Origin: Ailurus styani
Lineage: Eukaryota > Chordata > Mammalia > Carnivora > Ailuridae
Reading direction: 5' to 3'
DNA: 64,000 nt
Assembly: GCA_002007465.1 (NCBI GenBank)
Contig: LNAC01000032.1
Coordinates: 1,249,297-1,313,296 of the forward strand
The notes below the pieces were generated by a model that did not search any database, was not told where the DNA came from, and saw nothing but the letters and a program-made list of their open reading frames with translations. Of the stretch, positions 56,956-64,000 are shown in pieces. The position numbers were made by a program, and so were the translations under genes. The stretch's first letter is position 1. Every line of letters begins with the position of its first letter.

Positions 56956-57262
56956 AAACTGGTCAACCTCCTACCCAGGTGGTGGATAGGATTGAGGCAG
57001 AATAGATGTATATCGAAGAAGCTCTTCCAGGAAATTCTCTTTCCATTCCCACTACAAACACTAAAAACCTCTGGCTTTAATGACAGCTTCAATCAACTGA
57101 AAAGGGGCTCAGAATTCTTGGGAGCACACCTGTTCCTCTCATCAGCTCCTGCTTCACAAAATAAGTGGCTAGAGACTAGAACTGATTTTCCATCTCCCAT
57201 GAGGATTAACCCATCATGTCTATATTCCTGTTGGTGTCAGTCTCTACACATTCTAACAAACC
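56956..57262. other. Unique spacer
   Basis: No gene or repeat recognised. Confidence 0.4.
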
Positions 57263-57278
57263 TGGCTGTGTGTGTTTG

Positions 57279-57472
57279 TTTTTTTTAAAGATTTTATTTA
57301 TTATTTATTTGACAGAGAGAGATTACAAGTAGGCATAGAGGCAGGCAGAGAGAGAGGAGGAGGCAGGCTCCCTGCTGAGCAGAGAGCCCGATGCGGGCCT
57401 CAATCCCAGGACCCTGAGATCATGACCTGAGCCGAAGGCAGAGGCTTTAACCCACTGAGCCACCCAGGCGCC
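57279..57472 (-). mobile_element. Can-SINE
   Basis: Antisense copy; flanks TGGCTGTGTGTGTTTG and TGGCTGTGTTTTG. Confidence 0.94.
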
Positions 57473-57487
57473 CATGGCTGTGTTTTG

Positions 57488-58339
57488 AGGACACAATTTC
57501 CTTATAAACCTTTCAAGAGGTGTCTGTTTTTTAATCTCAAACCCTAGGTAGGTACCCCTCAGCTCCTCATTTGTTGACATCAGGATTATCCTTGCTCCTT
57601 GCCTACCCCAGGTCCTCTGAGCTCATGCCATCACGTCAGACAATATCCCCTACTCCCTTATTTCCAGTCCCCATCTCTCTATAACTACTTCTTGTCACTT
57701 ATTTTAATAGTCAAATGAACGGTCCATCGAAAACCCTGGATTCTAAGTTCTGACCTCCTTTCCTCCTTGATCTTTTACACCACCTCAATCACCTACTCCC
57801 ACAGACAGACCCTGCATCTTTGTCATTACCCAAATCTAAACTTCGCTCAAATCTCAATTTCAAGCATCCCGTATACTGACACCACTTCTTATCTTTTCAT
57901 CTCATTCTCTCTGGTGTCCTTATTTTAAGAGCCCTTTGACCTCAACAGGACCTACAAACTACTAAGCCCACTTCCCTTTCTGTATCCATCCCCCATTTTG
58001 CACGCCCTTCCTTTAAATGAGTCCCTCCTTTGTATATGTCCTCAATTTCCTTGTACCAACCCTACTGAAATCCAACCATCCACCACACAGCTGAATGTGG
58101 CTAGCGCAAAGATGCACAAGCTAAGCTAAATGGTTTCAAGTTCACGACTCATACACCAAGAGGTGTCCTCAGTGCTGCCAGACAATCCTACTACAGGCCA
58201 CTAGTCAATTCAATTGCTCACTCTCCTAGGTAACTATTTCTTGAAACCTCTCCTACTTTTCTCCCTTCTCAGAGAAAACAAGGGCAATCTTAAGGTAATT
58301 TCTACATTTGCCTACCACTTGGATGTCTCTCCTTCCAGA
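57488..58339. other. Pyrimidine-rich unidentified stretch
   Basis: The plus strand is C/T-rich and G-poor for about 700 bp. This could be an old L2 5' part, since an L2 3' end follows directly, but I cannot confirm it. Confidence 0.35.
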
Positions 58340-58812
58340 TATCCATGTGGGTTTCCGTGTCTGCTCAGCTGTCACCTTTCCAGAAGGGCCTTCCCTATTT
58401 ACTATCAAAAATGGCATTCTTGGGCGCCTGGGTGGCTCAGTGGGTTAAAGCCGCTGCCTTCGGCTCAGGTCATGATCCCAGGGTCCTGGGATCAAGGCCC
58501 GCATCGGGCTCTCTGCTCAGCAGGGAGCCTGCTTCTTCCTCTCTCTGTCTGCCTCTCTGCCTACTTGTGATCTCTCTCTCTGTGTCAAATGAATAAATAA
58601 AATCTTTAAAAAAAAAAAAATGGCATTCTTGATTTATCCAGCTTTATTTTTTTTTGTAGCATTCATGACGCCTGACATATATTCTTTTATCCAGTCCTCT
58701 GCACCATTACTCTAAACTGTAAGCTCTATGGAAGTGGGGATTTTATGTTTTGTGCCCAGAACAAAGTCTGACAAGTATTAAGAGCCTATAAATATTTATT
58801 GAATGAAAAACA
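58340..58812 (+). mobile_element. L2 3' end, interrupted by SINE
   Basis: TCAGCTGTCACCTTTCCAGA before the SINE, then ACTGTAAGCTCTATGGAAGT and AATATTTATTGAATGAA after it, match the L2 3' region. Confidence 0.8.
58424..58616 (+). mobile_element. Can-SINE, young
   Basis: Sense copy; perfect TSD AAAATGGCATTCTTG on both sides. Confidence 0.96.
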
Positions 58813-59659
58813 AAATATCCAGACAAAAGATTTTTGTCTTTCTTAAAATAGAAACATGACACTTTTTGTTATAAAATTACAGAATTTAGCTGTCCTTAAG
58901 AGTGGTGTAGTTTCTCCTAATGTTCAGTAAGATTCACTCTTACTGAAGAGTGGTAGGCAGTGTGGCAGAGGCAAGCACAATCCGGGGGTGAGGGCGGGAC
59001 GGGAGTAGGCGGTGGGTGGCGAGAACATGTGGCTTTTACTATTAGCTCCCTCGTTAATTAGTAATGTCACTGAGAGTGAGTCACTTACCCTCTCGTTTCC
59101 ATCATGGAATGTGAGAGAGTACTTTTATTTTTATCTAAAGAAAAAAGAGCCACCAAACACAAAACCAGTAAAAATCACTCACTACACACACCAAAAACCT
59201 TTTTCCTTTCAAAGTTAATTGATGGGACTTTCATAGTTATAAAACAGATTCCACTCCACAACCTAATAGATCATTAATAGTTTTTATAGTAAATATGCTG
59301 TTAGCAAATGAGATTTTTTCATTAGAATAAAATCACTCAAAATTCAAGATGATAATCTTAACAGTCAATTAAGTAGAAGAGTCACATACGTCATAAAAAT
59401 TTTCTTGCTATGAATGTACAGAAAAAAAATGCCTGATTTAACTCAGAAAGACAAGTTAAGATTATACCTAGTCAATACTCATATGTTTTTTAAAAGTGAC
59501 ATTGGTTTTTTTATAATACAAACAGAACGAGTACTTGGTAATGTCCAGAAACAAATAAAAACAAATGGATTCAAATACTACTAAATTCAAGTAGTAAACT
59601 CAATATATCCTATATGCGAAAGAAACACCAACCCTCCCCACACACAAAAAAACACCAAA
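58813..59659. other. Spacer downstream of SEC24B
   Basis: AT-rich with no recognised repeat; a short G-rich segment lies at about 58985-59020. Longer SEC24B transcripts could extend here. Confidence 0.4.
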
Positions 59660-59678
59660 TATTGTCAAGCAAAATATT

Positions 59679-59684
59679 TTTAAT
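59679..59684 (-). terminator. SEC24B: Candidate polyadenylation signal ATTAAA of SEC24B
   Basis: The minus strand reads ATTAAA here, about 765 nt past the stop codon. About 20 nt further on begins a T/GT-rich run (TGTTTTTTTGTGTGTGGGG), the usual layout of a cleavage and polyadenylation site. I saw no AATAAA on the minus strand between the stop and this point. Confidence 0.6.
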
Positions 59685-59855
59685 TAGTAGGCTGATCATA
59701 AATAAATCCACATAAAAGATTTAACAGAATTACAAAGAGTTTTGTATTTCTTTTGTGGACTCAATTCATAATACGCATTAGTCAACCTCATTCTCTGTGA
59801 CAAAAAGAGTTGTCATCCAACAATGCAGCACAGTTTAAGCAATTCATATTTTGTA

Positions 59856-59888
59856 GTTACATTTTTACATTTTCTTTACAAATGTAAC
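59856..59888 (-). promoter_or_regulatory. Inverted repeat (possible hairpin) in SEC24B 3' UTR
   Basis: GTTACATTT (59856-59864) and AAATGTAAC (59880-59888) are perfect 9-bp inverted arms with a 15-nt loop, three bases from the Pumilio-like motif. Confidence 0.5.
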
Positions 59889-59891
59889 ATT

Positions 59892-59899
59892 TATGTACA
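59892..59899 (-). promoter_or_regulatory. Pumilio-like element in SEC24B 3' UTR
   Basis: The minus strand reads TGTACATA, matching the Pumilio consensus UGUANAUA. It is within the proposed 3' UTR. The match is only 8 nt and could be chance in AT-rich DNA. Confidence 0.35.
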
Positions 59900-60447
59900 T
59901 TATATATATATTTTTCTATAGTTCATGTACTGAAATGCTACTTTTTTTTTTACAGGGAAAATATTGAATTCATGAATACAAATCATTCCTTGTTAAAAAG
60001 TAATTCATATAAACAAGTAACACGGTACCACACTGCCTTTTGGCATCTCGTCAGACAGAGTTCAAGTCCAGAAGAGTTATATTAATTATCAGAAAAAGGA
60101 ATTGATCTAATTTGACATTATGACGTATCATTCCACAGAGCTACCTACACGTGCCGGTTTGGGACAGACAGAGAGCTGCACTGCTGCGCTACTGGAAATG
60201 TGCAGAAACCAATTCAAAATGGACTCGGTGAAACAGCATCATCATTACCATTAATTCAGGCTGAAGAAAATCTGTCAAGTTCTTTCTTCCCCTTTACCTT
60301 TTGCTAAAGCCTCAGGGTGCTATGCTATATGCACTGTGTCTTGTAACAGTAAATGCCTTCGTTTCAGATATCCTATGTGCTCCCCTGACAGAGTATGCTT
60401 TACCTAGGCTATGGGTCTTTTTCTTCTTATTCAAATTTTACTCCACT

Positions 60448-60562
60448 TCACTTACAAATCTGCTGCTGAATGTGAAGCAAAAATTCATAGTAAGAAAATG
60501 CGGCTTCTGTTCGGTCTTCAATCAAATGTTGAAAAAATTCTGTTTTGGCAGGACTCTCATCT
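60448..60562 (-). CDS. SEC24B: SEC24B last coding exon with stop codon
   Basis: After the acceptor AATTTCAG on the minus strand, the exon completes the split Lys codon and reads DESPAKTEFFQHLIEDRTEA, ending SYYEFLLHIQQQICK and TGA at 60448-60450. The D-E-S-P start and the E-D-R-T-E-A-x-S-Y-Y-E-F-L-L-H-I-Q-Q-Q tail are conserved across SEC24A/B. The terminal QQQICK favours SEC24B over SEC24A, which as I recall ends in QQQVNK. The exon continues into the 3' UTR. Confidence 0.95.
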
Positions 60563-60804
60563 CTGAAATTAAAAAAAAAGGTATTTATCTAAAAATGCAC
60601 ATTATTACAAAGTAATTATACATTAAAAATTACTAATACATGGGGGCTTTAGGTAAATGGAACATGGCTATTAATCAATTAAAAGCATTCTCCTATTAGT
60701 ATACATTTTCATATTATTATTTAAGGTTTGTTCTGAAGACAAGCAATTTCACACAGACTACACAGGATAAGACAATTTCATAATTAAATTACAGAAGTAC
60801 TTAC
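60563..60804 (-). other. SEC24B: SEC24B last intron
   Basis: This 242-bp intron is bounded by GTAAGT (donor side, 60799-60804) and TTTCAG (acceptor side, 60563-60568) on the minus strand. It is AT-rich and I see no repeat in it. Confidence 0.9.
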
Positions 60805-60908
60805 TTTACCACGTGAAGAATTGGGCTTAATGGTCTGTTGTCTCTAAGCCAAGTTATAAAGGATCTCGCTCTTTCTGATGAAAGTGTATCTAGCTCTGGA
60901 AGATGTGT
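60805..60908 (-). CDS. SEC24B: SEC24B coding exon (penultimate)
   Basis: On the minus strand the acceptor TTTTACCAG precedes 104 nt that read THLPELDTLSSERARSFITW and continue to ILHVV plus two bases of a Lys codon, followed by a strong donor GTAAGT. The L-P-E-L-D and F-I-T-W-L-R segments are typical of the last part of vertebrate SEC24 proteins, between the gelsolin-like domain and the C-terminal end. The phase (2 nt carried over) fits the final exon, which supplies the third base of the Lys codon. The intron to the last exon is only 242 bp. No frameshift or stop is visible, so this is the working gene and not a retrocopy. Confidence 0.95.
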
Positions 60909-61111
60909 CTGGTAAAAGTAATATAATTAGGAAATTACTTCCTTTCTCATGGACTGTAGCAATATTAGAACTAAATCATGATTCATTCCCGTTACCACCA
61001 ACCAACTGCCAGCACTCTATTCCCAGACCTAAGGCAGCAACCAAATGGATGAAATTTAAATTGTTCACAAATCTGTTTATATTTTTCTGGATAGCTTAAT
61101 AAAACATGTTT

Positions 61112-61327
61112 CATTCATTCATTCATTTTTAGAGAGTGTGTGTGTGTGTGTGTGTGTGTGTGCATGCGCAAGCAGGGGGAAGGGGAGCAAGGAGGGACAG
61201 AGGGAGAGGGAGAGAGAAAATCTTAAGCAGGTTCCACACCCAGTGCCCAATCTCACAACTGTGAGATCATGACTTGAGCTGAGATCAAGAATCAGACGCT
61301 TAACTGACTGAGCCACCCAGGTGCTCC
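61112..61327 (-). mobile_element. Can-SINE with (TG)n
   Basis: Antisense copy; (ATTC)n and a (TG)n run (61137-61163) lie in the tail region. Flanks AAACATGTTT and CACATGTTT. Confidence 0.9.
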
Positions 61328-61489
61328 AACACATGTTTAATGCTAAGTATGTCACTGATATTTTACCTGCATATTATATTTTTCTGAGTAAGTCAATAAA
61401 ACACACACAATGATTAGTATGTAACTGGTATTGTACAGTACTTTTAGTTTCACCTAAAGGAAACATGCAAATGAAGGGGGTTATCACTA

Positions 61490-62250
61490 ACTTCTATGTA
61501 AAAAAAAAATTTAAATAGAAAAGCTTTATTTACTATTATTTTATTCTGTTTTCTTAATTATGAGTGAGCCTGAACACTGTTTCATATGGCTACTCCTATA
61601 TTTCCCCCCTGTAAATTGCCTATTAAAATCCTTTGCCCATTTTTCTTTTCCTTTTTTTCTGAGGGGGACCAGGGTGACTTTTTCTTAAAGATTTGTAAGA
61701 CAACTTTTAATACTGGAAAAATTAGCCCCTTTTCAGTCCTGAGCTACAGATAACCTTCTGATTTTGTTGTCTGTCTTTTGGCTTTATTTACTTTACCACA
61801 TAGAAATGTTTTATTTTTTAATGCTCTCAGATTTATTAATCTTTTCCATCATTGACTTACAAAGGCCTTATCCATTTTAATACAATAAACATTATTTTTT
61901 TAGTATTTTTTCTTTATTTTTTTTTAAAGATTTTATTTATTTATTCAACAGAGAGAGCGATCACAAGTAGGGAGAGAGGCAGGCAGAGAGAGAGGAGGAG
62001 GCAGGCTCCCTGCGGAGCAGAGAGCCAGATGCGGGCCTCGATCCCAGGACCCTGGGATCATGACCTGAGCCGAAGGCAGAGGCTTTAACCCACTGAGCCA
62101 CCCAGGCGCCCAGTATTTTTTCTTTAAATGCAATTGTTACCACATTCTATTTTTCATGAATTAGATCCATTTTGACCTCTATTTTGTTCTGCTGATATGT
62201 TTATTATGCCAGTATCACAGTGCTTAAATAACTACAGCATTAAAAGAAAG
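61490..62250. mobile_element. Old LINE-1 fragment interrupted by SINE
   Basis: TAAATTGCCTATTAAAATCC, TTTGCCCATTTTTCTTTTCC and TCTTTTGGCTTTATTTACTT are in the order of an old L1 segment common in mammals. Confidence 0.6.
61918..62111 (-). mobile_element. Can-SINE, young
   Basis: Antisense copy; TSD AGTATTTTTTCTTTA on both sides. Confidence 0.95.
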
Positions 62251-62629
62251 TTTACTATTTTATTCAGAACTTCTTTTTCATATGCTTTTCCCCTTCGCTG
62301 ACTTTATTCCCTCTTTTCAAACTTCTCCTTATTAACTCATTTGCTGAGTCTTAGAAGTGAACTCTGGAATTAATGTGTCAAATTAAAAAAAACCCAAATA
62401 AATAAAACAATAGCAGAATATGATAAAAATTACACTGACTTTAAATTAACTTCAGGAGAAAGGACATATTTATAATATCCAACGTTAAGTAGGCCTTTCC
62501 TATTAGTTACAGAGAACTGTTTTAGGATCATATTTCTTTGGTATTGGTTAATAAATGTAAAGGCCCACTGAAAATTATGTTTATTATCAACAAAATAATT
62601 TATATGAGAAGTTAAAGTTGTTGGAAACA

Positions 62630-63470
62630 TTCTGGCAGTTTCTCAAAAAGTTAAACACAGAGTTTACCATATGACCCAGCAATTCTACTCCCAGGTATAT
62701 ACCCAAGAGAACCAAAAACATGTGTTCACACAAACACTTGCACATAAATCGTTCATACTAACACTACTCACAATAGCCCAAAAGTGAAAAACACCCAATG
62801 TCCATGAATGAACGACCGGATTTAAAAATGTAGCCTAACCATACAATTATTACTTACTCATAAAAAAGAATGAAGTATTCAAACATGCTACAAATGAACT
62901 TTGAAAACGTCGTGAGAAGTGAAAAAAACAAACAATCACAAAAGGCCACATATTATGTGATTCCAAATACATGAAATAGCAAATCCAGAGAGACAGAAGG
63001 TAAATTAGTGGTTGCTAGGGGAAAGCAGGAGGGGAGAATTTGGAATACAGGTTTTTTTGGGGGTGGGTGTGTGTGTGTGTGATAGAAATGCTCTGAAATT
63101 AAGATATAGGTGATGGTTGTATCACATTGTGAATATAGTAAAAACTCATGAGTTGTAGGGCGCCTGGGTGGCTCAGTGGGTTAAAGCCTCTGCCTTTGGC
63201 TCGGGTCATGATCTCAGGGTCCTGGGATCGAGACCCTCATCGGGCTCTCTGCTTGGCAGAGAGCCTGCTTCCTCCTCTCTCTCTGCCTGCCTCTCTGCCT
63301 ACTTGTGATCTCTATCTCTCTCTGTGTCAAATAAATAAATAAAATCTTAAAATCAAAACAAAACACAAAACAAAAAACAAATGAGTTGTACACTTCATGA
63401 TAACTGAAATGCTGAACCGTGTGTGAATTTTAGCTCACTAAAAATTTTAAATAAACAAGCATACAAAACT
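62630..63470 (+). mobile_element. LINE-1 3' end (L1M-like), interrupted by SINE
   Basis: ATATGACCCAGCAATTCTAC, CACAATAGCCCAAAAGTG and TTAGTGGTTGCTAGGGG in order, then TGTACACTTCATGATAACTG and GTGTGAATTTTAGCTCAC after the SINE. It lies antisense to SEC24B. Confidence 0.9.
63159..63380 (+). mobile_element. Can-SINE, young
   Basis: Sense copy of the GTGGGTTAAAGCC subtype with (AAAAC)n tail; ATGAGTTGTA occurs on both sides. Confidence 0.95.
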
Positions 63471-63492
63471 TAAAACTGTAAAAGCCACTGAC

Positions 63493-63585
63493 CATTTTCT
63501 GTGGTATTGATGCAAAATTAGGATACCCGAGTACATCCTCAATGAAGTGATTATCACAGCTTTTTCCAACCCAAATGTAAAAAAC
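63493..63585 (-). CDS. SEC24B: SEC24B coding exon (third from last), gelsolin-like region
   Basis: Reading the minus strand, a pyrimidine-rich acceptor (TTTCATTTTAG) is followed by 93 nt with no stop, then a donor GTCAGT. The 31 codons start VFYIWVGKSCDNHFIEDVLG and end IPQKM. The YIWVGK-type segment belongs to the gelsolin-like domain near the C-terminus of Sec24 proteins. SEC24B is a cargo-binding subunit of the inner COPII coat; with SEC23 it selects cargo at ER exit sites for transport to the Golgi. The exon is phase 0 at both ends and joins in frame to the exon at 60805-60908. Paralogue choice (B rather than A, C or D) rests on remembered C-terminal sequence and on the MCUB neighbour. 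The upstream exons lie beyond the right edge of the window. Confidence 0.93.
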
Positions 63586-64000
63586 CTAAAATGAAAAAAA
63601 CAACAAAATATTAAAACTCCCTAATCTGAAACCTTTTATAGCTAATTTTCTCAAAATTATCAAGCAGAAAATAGGTAAAGTGTATGATCTCGGTTAAGTA
63701 GGACCAAACGTAAAAGTAAAAAGGAAACCTATAATTGGTACATTTGGAATCTGTATCCAGGAATCTACTAGAGAGGTTCACATCTTCTTAGCTTAAATTT
63801 CAAGAATTCCCATAAACTATATCTTACCATCTTCCTTACTTTTTTCCCATAAGAAGGTAGTACTTTTGCCAAGATAACTGATTCACTGTATTTGCTATTC
63901 ACTTTTTCAATTACTGTCTATTTTAACTAATGGGCTTTCCCACATCCACCCTTTTCCTGCTCAAAAGGTATCAATTATGAAGTCATCCTGGCCATTCTGA
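63586..64000 (-). other. SEC24B: SEC24B intron, partial
   Basis: AT-rich sequence upstream of the acceptor at 63586. I found no further SEC24B exon and no repeat before the window ends. Confidence 0.75.

Larger units (their letters stand above)
37057..59659. other. Intergenic region between SEC24B and MCUB
   Basis: This lies between the probable SEC24B 3' end and the MCUB CpG island. It is made almost wholly of LINE, SINE and older repeat remnants plus AT-rich spacer. I see no spliced coding gene. A non-coding transcript diverging from the CpG island cannot be excluded. Confidence 0.7.
59660..60447 (-). other. SEC24B: SEC24B 3' UTR (probable extent)
   Basis: This stretch follows the SEC24B stop codon on the minus strand. 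It is AT-rich and free of SINE or LINE insertions, unlike its flanks, which fits a retained UTR. The proposed end rests on an ATTAAA hexamer at 59679-59684 and a G/T-rich downstream element (plus strand about 59622-59655). It contains a Pumilio-like motif at 59892-59899 and a 9-bp inverted repeat at 59856-59888. The exact cleavage site is inferred. Confidence 0.65.
60909..63492 (-). other. SEC24B: SEC24B intron with SINEs and L1 fragments
   Basis: This intron of about 2.6 kb lies between the exons at 63493 and 60908. It holds two minus-strand Can-SINEs (61112-61327, 61918-62111), one plus-strand Can-SINE (63159-63380), an old L1 stretch (about 61490-62250) and an L1 3' end (62630-63470). About 62270-62630 looks unique. 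Confidence 0.85.

Noticed and set aside
56797..57288. 163-codon plus-strand open frame
   Set aside because: It begins inside a Can-SINE and continues by chance into spacer.
58644..58649. AATAAA on the minus strand as the SEC24B end
   Set aside because: It lies in an L2/SINE tail about 1.8 kb past the stop; the ATTAAA with a GT-rich element at 59680 is better placed. A longer isoform is not excluded.
1..64000. CRISPR array, phage, plasmid or bacterial operon
   Set aside because: No regularly spaced identical repeats with unique spacers and no prokaryotic gene layout; the many similar repeats are dispersed SINEs with TSDs.

Overview
The window is mammalian nuclear DNA from a carnivore. The clearest sign is the repeat content: more than fifty tRNA-Lys-derived Can-SINEs in both orientations, each with the promoter head (GGCGCCTGGGTGGCTCAG), a CT-rich middle and a TAAATAAAATCTT(A)n tail. 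The youngest copies carry the 'GTGGGTTAAAGCCTCTGCCTTCGGCTC' type of head, which points to a mustelid-like caniform; that narrower assignment is from memory. There is no bacterial, phage or plasmid content and no CRISPR array. One ambiguous base (N) lies at 13496.

Two protein-coding genes can be recognised, both on the minus strand and both only partly inside the window. At the right end are the last three coding exons of SEC24B (63493-63585, 60805-60908, 60448-60562). They have canonical splice sites and compatible phases, and are followed by a repeat-free 3' UTR of about 0.8 kb that probably ends at an ATTAAA signal near 59680. In the middle (about 36150-37050) is a CpG island holding the first coding exon of MCUB (36564-36665). 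This exon encodes an Arg-rich, mitochondrial-targeting-like N-terminus. The order SEC24B then MCUB on one strand matches human 4q25 (from memory), so the window reads in reverse relative to the human chromosome. Positions 1-36563 are MCUB intron 1. Positions of about 37057-59659 are the intergenic gap.

The rest is intron or spacer shaped by transposition. MCUB intron 1 holds about 34 Can-SINEs, two MaLR-type LTRs (1960-2906), an antisense solo retroviral LTR split by a SINE at its TATA box (7855-8630), ancient L1-like sequence (10890-12440), an L1 3' end containing a 58-bp secondary L1 insertion (27990-28958), MIR, L2 and hAT-Charlie fragments, and simple repeats. The intergenic gap holds an L1 with an inverted 5' part (38205-39290), an L1 ORF2 fragment containing a SINE within a SINE (41976-43625), a possible retrocopy 3' end, an old L1, a Tigger element split by an L1 that is itself split by a SINE (47743-50541), and a diverged stretch that may be retrovirus-derived (51060-53440).

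No undescribed biological system is evident. The most informative signals are layered insertions whose order can be read from target-site duplications, a 27-bp near-perfect palindrome at 35447-35473, a hairpin-capable inverted repeat in the MCUB CpG island, and possible post-transcriptional elements in the SEC24B 3' UTR.
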